Shown: positions 32,929-42,139, counted from the stretch's first letter. The stretch is DNA of 64,000 bases from CAXQZU01 sp964228555 (GCA_964228555.1 CAXQZU010000009.1:18911-82910); one strand, 5' to 3'. A program made the numbers and translations. Notes: a model not told the origin generated them from the sequence alone.

Positions 32929-34176
32929 CTAGGGCGTCAGCAGGTAGGCACTGGCCTGGCCGGCCTGGGCCGGGTCGGTGCCGATGCCGCCCACGAACAG
33001 GATGCGGCCGTCGGGCAGGCGCGTGGCGCTGTGGGCACCCATGCCGCGCGGGAACACGAGCGCCGTGGCGTAGGTGCCCGCGCCCGGCGTGCTGCCGTCC
33101 TCGACCAGCAGCTCGCAGCTGCGGGTGAGCACGCCCCCGTTGCCGAAGTCGTAGCCGCCCACGACCAGCACCACGTGGTCGCTCACCGGGGTGGCCGTGG
33201 CGAACACCCGGTTGCGGGCCAGCGGGCTGCTGGCATCGCGCACGCCGCTGCCGTCGGCCGGCGCGTAGAACACCGCGTTGCTGTTGCCGCCCCCGGCCAC
33301 CAGCGCGGCACCGCCGGGCAGCACGGCACCACAGGCGTTGTAGCGCGGTCCCCCCGTGCCCGGCGGGGCGAAGGGCACGAAGGCATCGCTGCCCGGCTCG
33401 AAGCGCTCGCAGCGCTCGTCGGCGTCGCTGCCGCCGGCCAGCAGCAGGCTGCCGTCCCCCAGCGGGAGCAGGAGGTGCGTGGCTCGCGTGTGGAGCATGC
33501 GCGAGGCCAGCAAGGCGAAGCGGCCCGTGGCGGGATCGAAGACCTCGGCATCGTCGTGGTCGAGCAGGTCGCCGCCCTCGAGGCGGCTGCCTCCCGTCAC
33601 CAGCACCCGCCCGTCCGGCAGGAGCGCCGCGGCCGCGTCCGTGCGCGGCCGCACCATGCGGCCGACCTCGGTGAAGGTCCCCGTGGAGGGGTCGAACACC
33701 TCGGCGCGATCCAGCACCGAGAGCACGCCCAGGGATCCCTCCACGTAGCCGCCGGCCAGCAGCACGCGACCGTCCAGCAGGCGCACCGCCACGTGGTTGC
33801 TGCGCGCCACGGCCATCGACCCGGTCGTGGTCACGAACTGCTGGGTGCTGGGCACGTAGATCTCGGCCCGGTCCGTGAGCAGCGTGCCCGCCACGGTGCC
33901 CCCCGCGACCAGCACCCGGCCGCTGGCGAGCAGGGTGGCCGTGTGCGAGTAGCGGCCCATGCTGAGCGAGCCGTAGGTGGGCCACAGGTCGCTGGCCGTG
34001 AGGTTGGGCACCTCGACCCGGGCCCCGCCGCCGCCCGGCACGTCGTAGAAGATGGACCCCCCGCCCACGCTCCCGCCCGAGCCCCCGCCGCCGCAGGCGG
34101 CCAGGAGCAGGCAGGCCAGCCCCGCCAGGCGGCGCAGCGCGCCAGCCGGGCGGGCTCTCGGCAGGGCAGGGGCCAT
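32929..34176 (-). CDS. Kelch-repeat lipoprotein
   Basis: 415 residues. The lipobox LLLAAC puts the lipidated Cys at 28, followed by a Gly/Ser-rich spacer. At least six kelch units follow, each with a pattern like R-x-x-HTATLL-x-x-GRVLVAGG, a D/E-R-AE-Y/F strand and a pair ending in T-G; they should form a beta propeller exposed outside the cytoplasm. Such propellers bind proteins or sugars. TAGACT lies 7 nt before the ATG and only 17 nt separate it from the argH stop, so it may be made from its own leaderless mRNA as well as from arg read-through. Function unknown. Confidence 0.82.
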   Translation of the reverse strand: MAPALPRARPAGALRRLAGLACLLLAACGGGGSGGSVGGGSIFYDVPGGGGARVEVPNLTASDLWPTYGSLSMGRYSHTATLLASGRVLVAGGTVAGTLLTDRAEIYVPSTQQFVTTTGSMAVARSNHVAVRLLDGRVLLAGGYVEGSLGVLSVLDRAEVFDPSTGTFTEVGRMVRPRTDAAAALLPDGRVLVTGGSRLEGGDLLDHDDAEVFDPATGRFALLASRMLHTRATHLLLPLGDGSLLLAGGSDADERCERFEPGSDAFVPFAPPGTGGPRYNACGAVLPGGAALVAGGGNSNAVFYAPADGSGVRDASSPLARNRVFATATPVSDHVVLVVGGYDFGNGGVLTRSCELLVEDGSTPGAGTYATALVFPRGMGAHSATRLPDGRILFVGGIGTDPAQAGQASAYLLTP

Positions 34177-34183
34177 GCCGTGG

Positions 34184-34189
34184 AGTCTA
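34184..34189 (-). promoter_or_regulatory. Putative -10 box TAGACT for leaderless kelch gene
   Basis: TAGACT on the minus strand, 7 nt before the ATG at 34176, inside the 17-bp gap after argH. Confidence 0.4.
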
Positions 34190-34193
34190 GGCG

Positions 34194-35630
34194 TCAGCGC
34201 GGCCTGCGCGCGGGACGCCGCAGGCGCGCCTGCCAGCGGGCCACCTCACGGCGCACGTTGGCCGGCGCCGTGCCGCCGACGGCCCGCCGGGCCGCGACGG
34301 CAGCCTCGGGCGTGAGGGCCGCGTAGACCTCCCGCGTGAAGGCCGGGTGGGCCGCCCGGAAGGCCTCCAGCGGCAAGGCCTCGAGGGCCACCCCACGGCG
34401 CTCGGCCTCCCCCACGAGCCGCCCCACCGCCCCGTGGGCCTCCCGGAAGGGCACGCCACGGCGGGCCAGCCAATCTGCCGCCTCGGTGGCCAGCAAGTAG
34501 CCGCCGGGCTCCTCGACGGCAGCCCGCATGCGCTGCTTGTCGAAGCGCACGTCGCCCAGCATGGCCTCGGCCACCTCCAGCATGGTGGCCAGGTGGTCCT
34601 CGGCGGCGAACACCAGCACCTTGTCCTCCTGCAGGTCCTTGCTGTACCCCAGCGGCAGGCCGCGCTGGATCTCCAGCAGGGCGCCCAGGTCGGCCGTCAC
34701 GCGCGCCGCGCGGGCGCGCAGCAGCTCGGCCCCGTCCGGGTTGCGCTTCTGGGGCATGATCGAGGAGCCGGTGCTGACCGCATCGCCCAGCCGCGCGAAG
34801 CCGAACTCGCGCGTGGTCCACAGCACGAGGTCGGCCCCCAGCCGCGAGAGCGTGGTGGCCAGCATGGCGGCGGCGGCGAGGAAGGCCGTCGCATCGCGCC
34901 GCGACGAGACCGCCTCCAGGCTGTTGGGCGAGGGCGCGAGGAAGCCCAGCCGGCGCGCGGTGCGGCGCCGGTCGATGCGGAACGTGGTGCCCGCGCCCGC
35001 GCCCGCGCCCAGCGGGCACTCGCGCGGCACGTAGGCCAGGCCCTGCCGGTCCTGCTCCAGCATCTCCACGTAGGCGAGCAGCGCATGGCCCAGCAGCACG
35101 GGCTGGGCACGCTGCAGGTGGGTGTAGAAGGGCATCAGGGCCTGCCCGTCGCGCCGTGCCAGCGCCACCAGCGCGCGTTGCACGCCGCGCACGGCGGCCT
35201 CGAGGCGCGCGGCCGCGCCGGCCAGCCACAGGCGCAGGTCGGTGGCGACCTGGTCGTTGCGGCTGCGCGCCGTGTGCAGGCGAGCCCCGTCGGCGCCCAC
35301 CAGCTCGATCAGGCGCCGCTCCACGGCCATGTGGATGTCCTCGTCGCCCGGCGCCGGCACGAAGCGCCCCGTGGCCCACTCGCGCTCGATGCGCGCCAGC
35401 CCCGCGAGGATGCGGCGCACGGCCGCCCGCGGGAGGATGCCTGCCGCACCCAGCATCTCGGCATGCGCCCGGCTGCCCGCGAGGTCCTCGCGCCACAGGC
35501 GGCGGTCCACCGGCAGCGAGCGGTTGATCGCATCCAGCGCCGGGTGCACGCCCGCCGAGAAGCGGCCGTGCACGAGGCCTCGTGCGCCCGCCTTGCGGGC
35601 CCTCGTCGTGCGCTTGCGCCGTGCCGCCAT
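34194..35630 (-). CDS. argH: Argininosuccinate lyase
   Basis: 478 residues, with a basic N-terminal tail of about 18 residues before the conserved VHGRFSAG. The fumarase-superfamily signature GSSIMPQKRNPD with the catalytic Ser is intact, as are HTARSRNDQVATD and THLQRAQPVLLGH (catalytic His). It splits argininosuccinate to arginine and fumarate, the last step of the pathway. GAGGAGG lies 5 nt before the ATG. Last gene of the mdh-arg operon; argG is not in the window. Confidence 0.95.
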   Translation of the reverse strand: MAARRKRTTRARKAGARGLVHGRFSAGVHPALDAINRSLPVDRRLWREDLAGSRAHAEMLGAAGILPRAAVRRILAGLARIEREWATGRFVPAPGDEDIHMAVERRLIELVGADGARLHTARSRNDQVATDLRLWLAGAAARLEAAVRGVQRALVALARRDGQALMPFYTHLQRAQPVLLGHALLAYVEMLEQDRQGLAYVPRECPLGAGAGAGTTFRIDRRRTARRLGFLAPSPNSLEAVSSRRDATAFLAAAAMLATTLSRLGADLVLWTTREFGFARLGDAVSTGSSIMPQKRNPDGAELLRARAARVTADLGALLEIQRGLPLGYSKDLQEDKVLVFAAEDHLATMLEVAEAMLGDVRFDKQRMRAAVEEPGGYLLATEAADWLARRGVPFREAHGAVGRLVGEAERRGVALEALPLEAFRAAHPAFTREVYAALTPEAAVAARRAVGGTAPANVRREVARWQARLRRPARRPR

Positions 35631-35648
35631 GCCGCCTCCTCTCCCCGC

Positions 35649-36707
35649 CTACGCGAGGTAGCGCTCGGCCAGCGCGCGATAGGCACGCGCGGCCTCCTCC
35701 ACCTGCTCGACCGCCACCCACTCGTCCGGCGCGTGGCTGGCCGCACTGGTGCCGGGGCCCATGACCACGCCGGGCACGTGGCGCACGTGGTGCAGGTCGC
35801 TCACGCCGCCGAAGCGGCCCATGCGCCGCGTGGGGCTGGCCTCCAGGGCGCACTGCACGATGGCGGCCTCCCGCGGGGTGCGCACGGGCAGGAAGCGCGT
35901 GCTCTTGACCACCACGCGCGAGGCGACCGCGCTGCGCAGCAGGTCCAGCATGCGCTGGTTGTCGCAGCCGGGCGTGGGCCGCCCATCGAGGTCCACGGTG
36001 CAGGAGCCCGGCAGCACGTTGGGCTTGGTGCCGCCCTGGATCACCGTGCACTGCAGGGTGGCCGGGCCCAGGTCGGGGTCGGGCGCGCCCAGGTCCAGCG
36101 ACTGCACCGCCACCACGTCGCGCGCCGCCTTCTCCACCGCGTTCTCGCCCTCCCACGGGCGCGAGGCATGGCACGAGCGGCCCTGCGCCTCGAGCGTGAC
36201 GCGCAGCAGGCCGCGCTGGCCCGGGCACACCTCCAGCCCCGTGGGCTCGCCCACCACGCTGGCGTCGAAGGGGGGCAGCAGCCCCCCGATGGCCTCGATG
36301 CCCTGCCCGCCCGTCTCCTCGTCGCACACCAGCGCCGCCACGAGGCGGCCCGCCAGGCGCGCACGGTCCACCGTGACCAGCGCGTGCGCCATGGCTGCCA
36401 CGGAGGACTTGGCGTCGTTGCTGCCCCGCCCGAACACCTTGCCGCCCTCCAGCGCGCCGTCCCAGGGCTCGCGCGTCCAGCCGGGGCCCACGGGCACCAC
36501 GTCGATGTGCGTGAGCAGCAGCAGGCCACGGCCCGGCGGGGCCGGACGCTGCCCCTCCACCACGCCCCACACGTTGCGGCCCGACACGTGCACCTCGGCC
36601 CCGCGCTCGCGCAGCCAGCGAGCGAGGTGGTCACGGCAGGCCGCCTCGTCCCCCGACACGGACGGGATGCGGACGATCTCGCGCAGCAGGTCGACCGGCG
36701 CGCTCAC
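35649..36707 (-). CDS. argE: M20 metallopeptidase, acyl-ornithine/acyl-citrulline deacylase
   Basis: 352 residues. Zinc ligands of the M20/DapE-ArgE family are visible: His67 in THIDVVP, bridging Asp98 in GRGSNDAK, catalytic Glu130 and ligand Glu131 in CDEETGG, Glu154 in VVGEPTG, and the C-terminal His in SHAPDEWV. The dimerisation lid lies between about 165 and 280. Because the carbamoyltransferase beside it is of the acylornithine type, the substrate is more likely N-acetyl- or N-succinyl-citrulline than acetylornithine, as known for ArgE' in Xanthomonas. The GTG start overlaps the argB stop (GTGA). Confidence 0.88.
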   Translation of the reverse strand: MSAPVDLLREIVRIPSVSGDEAACRDHLARWLRERGAEVHVSGRNVWGVVEGQRPAPPGRGLLLLTHIDVVPVGPGWTREPWDGALEGGKVFGRGSNDAKSSVAAMAHALVTVDRARLAGRLVAALVCDEETGGQGIEAIGGLLPPFDASVVGEPTGLEVCPGQRGLLRVTLEAQGRSCHASRPWEGENAVEKAARDVVAVQSLDLGAPDPDLGPATLQCTVIQGGTKPNVLPGSCTVDLDGRPTPGCDNQRMLDLLRSAVASRVVVKSTRFLPVRTPREAAIVQCALEASPTRRMGRFGGVSDLHHVRHVPGVVMGPGTSAASHAPDEWVAVEQVEEAARAYRALAERYLA

Positions 36708-37627
36708 AGCGGGACGGCCCCGCCCGTGCGCACCGGCGCCGGGCGCTCGGGCTCGATCAGCGTGCCCGCGCCCTCGTTGGTGAACAGCTCCAGCAGGATG
36801 GCGCTCTCGGCGAGGCCGGAGAGGATGTGTCCCGCCTCGCAGCCCCCATCCACGGCGTCGATGAGCGACTCCACCTTGGGCGCCATGCCCCCGGAGATGA
36901 TGCCGCTCTCCATGGCCGCGCGCGCCTCGGGCACCGTGAGGCGCGAGATGAGCGTGCGCGGGTCCTTGGGGTCGCGCAGCAGGCCGGGCACGTTGGTCAG
37001 CGAGATCAGCTTGGCCGCGCCCATCGAGCGCGCGATCACGCTTGCCACCGTGTCGGCGTTGATGTTCAGCACGTTGCCGTCGTCGTCGCTGCCCAGCGAG
37101 GAGATCACCGGCACGTAGCCGTTCTCCACCAGCAGCGTGAGCAGGTGCGGGTCGCAGGCGGTGACGTCGCCCACGTGGCCGAAGTCCACCAGCGTGGTCT
37201 CGCCCGTGGCAGCGTCCTTCATGGGCCGCGGCGGGCGGCGCACGGCGTGCAGGATGTTGCCATCCACGCCCGAGAGGCCCACGCCGCGCACGCCCTGCGC
37301 ACGCAGGGCCGAGAGGATCTCCACGTTGATCTGGCCTGCGAACACCATCTTGGCCACGTCCAGCGTCTCGGCGTCCGTCACGCGGCGCCCCTCGACCATC
37401 TTGGGCGTGAGGCCCAGGCGCCGGCTCAGGTCGCTGGCCTGCGGGCCGCCCCCGTGCACCACCACGCAGCGGATGTTGACGTGCACCAGCAGCGAGATGT
37501 CCTGGGCCAGCGAGCGCAGCGCAGCATCCTGGTCGGCGATCTCGCCGCCCAGCTTGATCACCATGGTGCGCCGGCGGTGGCGCCGCAGGTAGGGCAGCGC
37601 TTCCTTCAGCAGGGAGATGGTCGTCAC
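36704..37627 (-). CDS. argB: N-acetylglutamate kinase
   Basis: 307 residues. The amino-acid kinase fold shows Lys25 in VIKLGGEI, the glycine loop HGGGPQ at 58-63 and the LSGVDGNILHA and VISSLGSDDDGNVLNINAD segments. It phosphorylates an N-acylglutamate in the second step of arginine synthesis. The GTG start at 37627 has GGGAGGAG about 8 nt upstream. It follows argF' after 61 bp and overlaps argE. Confidence 0.95.
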   Translation of the reverse strand: MTTISLLKEALPYLRRHRRRTMVIKLGGEIADQDAALRSLAQDISLLVHVNIRCVVVHGGGPQASDLSRRLGLTPKMVEGRRVTDAETLDVAKMVFAGQINVEILSALRAQGVRGVGLSGVDGNILHAVRRPPRPMKDAATGETTLVDFGHVGDVTACDPHLLTLLVENGYVPVISSLGSDDDGNVLNINADTVASVIARSMGAAKLISLTNVPGLLRDPKDPRTLISRLTVPEARAAMESGIISGGMAPKVESLIDAVDGGCEAGHILSGLAESAILLELFTNEGAGTLIEPERPAPVRTGGAVPL

Positions 37628-37688
37628 GGTCGGCTCCTCCCGGGCCCGGGCCTCGCCCAGGGCCCGTCCAGCATCGTGCGTCGAGGGG

Positions 37689-38726
37689 TCAGGGGGTCAC
37701 GCCCAGCGCGCGGCACAGCGTGGCCTTCTGCACGTCCAGCCGCGCGCGGCCCTGGTCGATCACGGCGCTGGCCGGCGAGTCCAGCACCTCGTCGGCCACC
37801 TTCAGGTTGCGCCGCACCGGCAGGCAGTGCATGAAGATGGCCCGGTCGGCGGCCGCCATCGCCTGGCCGTCGACACGCCAGCCCCGGAGGCCCGCCAGCA
37901 CCTCCGCCGCACGGGCCGGCTGGGCGTAGAGGTGGCTCGCGCCCCACGACTTGCCGTACAGCACCCGTGCCCCGCGCAGGGCGGCGGCGCGGTCGTGGGT
38001 CACGGACAGCGTGCCGCCCGCCGCCTGCGACAGGCGGCGCGCGTCGGCCATCACGCCGGGATCGAGGTCGAAGCCCTCGGGATGGGCCAGCACCACCTCG
38101 TGGCCCTCGCGACACATGGCCAGCAGCGCCGCGTTGGGCACGGCCATGGGCAGGGGCTTGATGTGCGGCAGCCAGCTCACCACCACCTTGTGCCGGCCGG
38201 GGCCGAGGCGGCGACGCACCGTGAGGGCATCGGCCAGCCCCTGGTGCGGGTGGTCGAAGGCGCTCTCGAGGTTGAGCACCGGCACGCGGCTGGCCCGCAT
38301 CACGGCGCCCAGCACCGGCTCGCTGGCGTCCACGGCGGCATCCTTGAGGCCCGCGAAGGCGCGCACGCCCACGACGTCCACCATCGTGCCCAGCACGCCG
38401 AAGCCTTCCTTCACGTGCTCGGCCGCCTCCCCGTCCATCACCACGCCGTCGCGGTGCTCGAGGTTCCACAGGCCGTTGCCCACCTGCAGGTAGACCGCAT
38501 GCGCACCCAGGTCGAAGCAGGCGACCTCGAACGAGGTGCGCGTGCGCAGCGAGGCATTCCAGAACACCATGGCGGCCCGGCGCCTGGAGAGCAGGTGCTC
38601 GCGGCCGCGCAGGCCGGCCAGCACCTCGGCCTGCTCCAGCAGCCAGGACCAGTCCCGCTGCGGCAGCGTGCGCAGCGAGGCGAGGTGCCAGGGAGCGATG
38701 CGTTGCGGGGTGGTGGGGCCGTCCAA
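37689..38726 (-). CDS. argF': N-acylornithine carbamoyltransferase (acetyl- or succinylornithine type)
   Basis: 345 residues from a TTG at 38726 (no ATG or GTG lies between it and the conserved core; GAGGA is about 11 nt upstream). The carbamoyl-phosphate loop is SLRTRTS (59-65). The features WNLEHRDGVVMDGEAAEHVKE, HCLPVRRN and the C-terminal LDVQKA match the acylornithine transcarbamylases of Xanthomonas and Bacteroides rather than ordinary ornithine carbamoyltransferase. By eye, Ala102 occupies the position of Xanthomonas Glu92, the residue that sets acetyl (Glu) against succinyl (Pro) specificity; a succinyl substrate is therefore possible. It lies between argD and argB. Confidence 0.88.
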   Translation of the reverse strand: MDGPTTPQRIAPWHLASLRTLPQRDWSWLLEQAEVLAGLRGREHLLSRRRAAMVFWNASLRTRTSFEVACFDLGAHAVYLQVGNGLWNLEHRDGVVMDGEAAEHVKEGFGVLGTMVDVVGVRAFAGLKDAAVDASEPVLGAVMRASRVPVLNLESAFDHPHQGLADALTVRRRLGPGRHKVVVSWLPHIKPLPMAVPNAALLAMCREGHEVVLAHPEGFDLDPGVMADARRLSQAAGGTLSVTHDRAAALRGARVLYGKSWGASHLYAQPARAAEVLAGLRGWRVDGQAMAAADRAIFMHCLPVRRNLKVADEVLDSPASAVIDQGRARLDVQKATLCRALGVTP

Positions 38727-38754
38727 CGGCGCGTACGTCCTCGGGAAGGGCCCG

Positions 38755-38760
38755 ACGATA
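38755..38760 (-). promoter_or_regulatory. Putative -10 box TATCGT in the argD-argF' gap
   Basis: TATCGT on the minus strand, 28 nt before the TTG of argF'. Suggests a second promoter inside the arg operon; -35 not clear. Confidence 0.3.
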
Positions 38761-38813
38761 CCGCCAGCGTGCCGCGAGGGCGAGCCCGCGCCAGCCGCCC
38801 GCGCCTGCGGTGC

Positions 38814-40037
38814 CTAGACGGCGGCCGTGGCCGGCACGGCGAGGGCCCGGGCCAGCGCCTGCACGAAGGGCTCCGCCTCCTCCAGCGTGAGCGTCAGGGG
38901 CGGCAGGAGGCGGATCTGGTGCGGGTCGGCCTCGCAGGAGCCCACGAGGATGCCGGCGTCGAACAGGGCCTGGATCACGGGCTTGGCCGGACGGTCGAGG
39001 TTGACGCCGCGGATCAGGCCCAGCCCCGACACGCTGCGCACGCCCGCGACGGCGCCGAGGCGCTCGGCCAGCGCCGCGCCCGTGCGCCGGGCACGCCCCG
39101 GCAGGTCCTCGTCGCGCACGATGCCGGCGGTGGCCGCGATGGCCGCACAGGCCAGCGGGCCGCCCCCGAAGGTGGTGCCCTGCTCGCCCAGCTTCATGCG
39201 CGCCGCGAGGTCCTCGCGCACGAACACGACGGCGGCGGGGAAGCCGCCGGCCACGCCCTTGGCGCCGGTGATCAGGTCGGGCGTGACGCCCACGTTCTCG
39301 CCGAAGAAGGTCGTGCCCGTGCGCCCGAAGCCCGTCTGCACCTCGTCGAAGACCAGCAGGGTGCCCGTGCGCGTGCACAGCTCGCGCAGGCCCCGGAAGT
39401 ACTCGGGGGGCGCCATGCGGATGCCGCCCATCGACGGGATGGGCTCGAGGATCACGCAGGCCGCGCCGGCCCCCACCGCCGCCTCGGTGGCCGCCAGGTC
39501 GCCGTAGGGCACGTAGGCGTGCTGCCCGGGGATGGGATAGGCCGCGTCGCGGTACTTGGGCATGCCCGTGGCGCCCAGCGCCCCGAGGGTGCGGCCGTGG
39601 AAGCCGTCCACCAGCGACACCACCTGCATGCGGCCGGTGGCCTTGCGGGCGATCTTGAGCGCCGTCTCGTTGCTCTCGGTGCCGCTGTTGCAGAGGAACA
39701 CGCGCTGCAGGCCCTTGGGCGCCAGCGTGGCGAGGCGCTCGGCCGCCAGCGCGCGGATGTCGCTGTAGACGACGTTGCTGTAGAAGACCAGCCGGCCCGC
39801 CTGCTCGCGCAGCGCCGCCACCAGCCGCGGATGGCAGTGGCCTGCCAGCGCCACGCAGTGGCCGCCGTAGAGGTCCAGGAAGCGCCGCCCCTCGACGTCG
39901 AAGACGTACGAGCCCCGGCCCTCGGCCAGCGCGATGGGCCACTTGGAGTAGGTCGGCACCTGCCAGCGGTCTTCCTGCTCGCGCGCGGACGCGTTGGTGG
40001 TGGGCAGGGCGCCAAGGGTGCGTGTGGGTTGCAGCAT
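38814..40037 (-). CDS. argD: Acetyl(succinyl)ornithine aminotransferase
   Basis: 407 residues, a class III PLP aminotransferase. The PLP lysine is Lys260 in DLITGAKGVAGG, LCNSGTESNETALK binds the phosphate, and LVFDEVQTGFGRTG carries the cofactor Asp. It makes N-acylornithine from N-acylglutamate semialdehyde and glutamate. The ATG overlaps the argC stop (ATGA). Acetyl versus succinyl substrate cannot be decided from this enzyme. Confidence 0.94.
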   Translation of the reverse strand: MLQPTRTLGALPTTNASAREQEDRWQVPTYSKWPIALAEGRGSYVFDVEGRRFLDLYGGHCVALAGHCHPRLVAALREQAGRLVFYSNVVYSDIRALAAERLATLAPKGLQRVFLCNSGTESNETALKIARKATGRMQVVSLVDGFHGRTLGALGATGMPKYRDAAYPIPGQHAYVPYGDLAATEAAVGAGAACVILEPIPSMGGIRMAPPEYFRGLRELCTRTGTLLVFDEVQTGFGRTGTTFFGENVGVTPDLITGAKGVAGGFPAAVVFVREDLAARMKLGEQGTTFGGGPLACAAIAATAGIVRDEDLPGRARRTGAALAERLGAVAGVRSVSGLGLIRGVNLDRPAKPVIQALFDAGILVGSCEADPHQIRLLPPLTLTLEEAEPFVQALARALAVPATAAV

Positions 40038-41065
40038 CAGAGCCCCAGTCCGGGCAGCCGCAGGCCGGTGGACTCGTCCAGCCCCGCCACCAGGTTCATG
40101 TTCTGCACGGCCGTGCCGGCCATGCCCTTGCCGAGGTTGTCGATGGCCACCGTGACCAGCGCCAGGCCGTCGGCATGGGTGACGTGCACGTCGGCCATGG
40201 CCGTGCCCACCACGCTACGCACCTCCGGGGGTTCCGCCACCAGCCGCACGAAGGGCTCGTCGGCGTAGGCTTGCTGGAAGGCCTCGGACACGGCGGCGGC
40301 CCCCCCGCGCACGGGCGCGAAGGCCGTCACGTGGATGCCGCGCGAGATGGGCGCGCTGTGCGGCACGAAGTCCACGCGGGCGTCCGGGCCCAGCGCCGCG
40401 ACGATCTCGGGCAGGTGCTGGTGCTTGAGCGGCTTGTAGGCCTTGAGGTTCATGAAGCGCTCGGGGTGGTGCGTGCCCTTGCTGGGCTCGCTGCCCGAGC
40501 CCGAGGAGCCGGTGATGCTGGACACGCCCACCCGGCCCGCCAGCAGGCCGGCACGGGCCAGCGGCCACAGCGCGAGGATGGTGGCGCTGGCATGGCAGCC
40601 CGGGTTGGCCACCAGGCGCGCCCGCCGGATGGCCTCGCGGTGCCCGCACTCGGGCAGGCCGTAGACCGCCTCGCGCAGGCGCGTGGGCGCCGGGTGCGGC
40701 AGGCCGTACCACGCCTCGTACTGGCTGGGGTCCTTGAGGCGGAAGTCGCCCGAGAGGTCGATCACCTTCAGGCGCGGGGCCTGGTCCAGCAAGCCGGGCG
40801 TCTGCGCGGCCGAGACGCCGTGCGGCTTGGCCTGGAACAGGATGTCGTTGGACGCCGCCAGCGCGCGCAGCGCCTCGGGCGTCTCCTGGCTGAAGCACAG
40901 GCTGGTGAAGCCGCGCAGGTGCGGCCACGTGTCGGCCAGCGGCTTGGTGCTCGTGCGGCTGGTGACCGCGGTGACCTCGACATGCGGGTGGGCGAGGAGG
41001 AGCCGGGCCAGCTCCATGCCGCCGTAGCCCGTGCCGCCGAGGATGGCGACCTTGAGTCGCGTCAT
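40037..41065 (-). CDS. argC: N-acetyl-gamma-glutamyl-phosphate reductase
   Basis: 342 residues. NADP-binding GGTGYGGMEL (10-19), catalytic Cys157 in VANPGCHASA, and HHPERFMNLKAYKPLKHQHLPE with the catalytic His. It reduces N-acylglutamyl phosphate to the semialdehyde. Its ATG overlaps the mdh stop, and its stop overlaps argD, so mdh, argC and argD are translated in a chain. Confidence 0.95.
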   Translation of the reverse strand: MTRLKVAILGGTGYGGMELARLLLAHPHVEVTAVTSRTSTKPLADTWPHLRGFTSLCFSQETPEALRALAASNDILFQAKPHGVSAAQTPGLLDQAPRLKVIDLSGDFRLKDPSQYEAWYGLPHPAPTRLREAVYGLPECGHREAIRRARLVANPGCHASATILALWPLARAGLLAGRVGVSSITGSSGSGSEPSKGTHHPERFMNLKAYKPLKHQHLPEIVAALGPDARVDFVPHSAPISRGIHVTAFAPVRGGAAAVSEAFQQAYADEPFVRLVAEPPEVRSVVGTAMADVHVTHADGLALVTVAIDNLGKGMAGTAVQNMNLVAGLDESTGLRLPGLGL

Positions 41066-41991
41066 TGCAGGGACTTCACCTCGGCGATGCCCTTGGCCAC
41101 GCTGGCTGCGGAGGCCTTGAGCGCCTGCGTCTCGGCTGCGTCCAGCGGCAGCTCCACGATGCGCGTCACGCCCTTGGCGCCCAGGTGGATGGGCACGCCC
41201 AGGTACACGTCCTTGATGCCGTACTGGCCAGACAGCCACGTGCTGCAGGCCAGCAGGCGGTTGGTGTCGCCCAGCACGGCCTCGACCATCAGGGCTGCGC
41301 TGGCGCCCGGCGCGTAGTACGCGCTGCCCGTGCCCAGCAGCTTGACGATCTCCGCGCCGCCGTTGCGGGCGCGATCGCTCATGCGCTGGATGGCCTCGGC
41401 GGGCAGCAGCTGCGTGATCGGCACGCCGTTGACCGTCGAGAAGCGCGGCAGCGGCACCATCGTGTCGCCGTGGCCGCCCAGCACCATGGCCTTCACGTCC
41501 GTGGGCGAGCACTTCAGCTCCATCGCGATGAAGGTGGCGAAGCGGGCCGAGTCCAGGATGCCCGCCATGCCCACCACGCGCTCGGGCGCGAAGCCCGTCA
41601 CCTGCTGCACGACCCACGTCATCACGTCCAGCGGGTTGGTGACCACGATCACGATGCTGTGGGGCGCGTGCCGCTTGATGTGCTCGGCACTGGCGCGCGC
41701 GATCTCCACGTTCTTGCGCAGCAGGTCCATGCGGTCCATGCCGGGCTTGCGCGGGAAGCCCGCCGTGACGACCACCACCTCGGCACCAGCGATCACTGCG
41801 GGATCGTTGCCGCCGGTGACCCGGCCGTCGAAGCCGAACACCGGGCCGCACTGCGACATGTCCAGCGCCTTGCCCGCGGGCACGCCCTCGGCGATGTCGA
41901 ACACGGCGACGTCGGCCACGCCGCGGCTGGCCAGCTGGTAGGCACACGTCGCGCCCACGTTGCCGCCGCCGATGATCGCTACCTTGCGCAT
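41062..41991 (-). CDS. mdh: Malate dehydrogenase (LDH-like class)
   Basis: 309 residues. Rossmann motif GGGNVGATCAYQ, Arg81 and Arg87 in FPRKPGMDRMDLL (the first, at the specificity loop, favours malate over lactate), Asn119, Asp147, Arg150 and the catalytic His174 in GGHGDTMVPL. It interconverts malate and oxaloacetate with NAD. The start is the ATG at 41991; the frame is open far upstream without homology. It overlaps argC (ATGA) and heads the arg operon, an unusual partner; both link to oxaloacetate, aspartate and fumarate turnover. Confidence 0.95.
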   Translation of the reverse strand: MRKVAIIGGGNVGATCAYQLASRGVADVAVFDIAEGVPAGKALDMSQCGPVFGFDGRVTGGNDPAVIAGAEVVVVTAGFPRKPGMDRMDLLRKNVEIARASAEHIKRHAPHSIVIVVTNPLDVMTWVVQQVTGFAPERVVGMAGILDSARFATFIAMELKCSPTDVKAMVLGGHGDTMVPLPRFSTVNGVPITQLLPAEAIQRMSDRARNGGAEIVKLLGTGSAYYAPGASAALMVEAVLGDTNRLLACSTWLSGQYGIKDVYLGVPIHLGAKGVTRIVELPLDAAETQALKASAASVAKGIAEVKSLQ

Positions 41992-42037
41992 GATGGTGCT
42001 CCGGGCCGGTGGCGTGCTCGCACGCCCCGGGACCCGG

Positions 42038-42065
42038 AGCATAGGGGTCCGGCCCCCCGCGACAA
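42038..42065 (-). promoter_or_regulatory. Promoter of the mdh-arg operon
   Basis: On the minus strand TTGTCG (42065-42060), 16-bp spacer, TATGCT (42043-42038); the ATG is 46 nt downstream with GGAG between. Good fit to the vegetative consensus. Confidence 0.6.
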
Positions 42066-42139
42066 GGGTCCCGGCCAGCGTCGCCACGGGCTCGGGAGCG
42101 GGCGCCGGGACCTCCGGCGAGGCGGGGGCGCGAGCGCCC

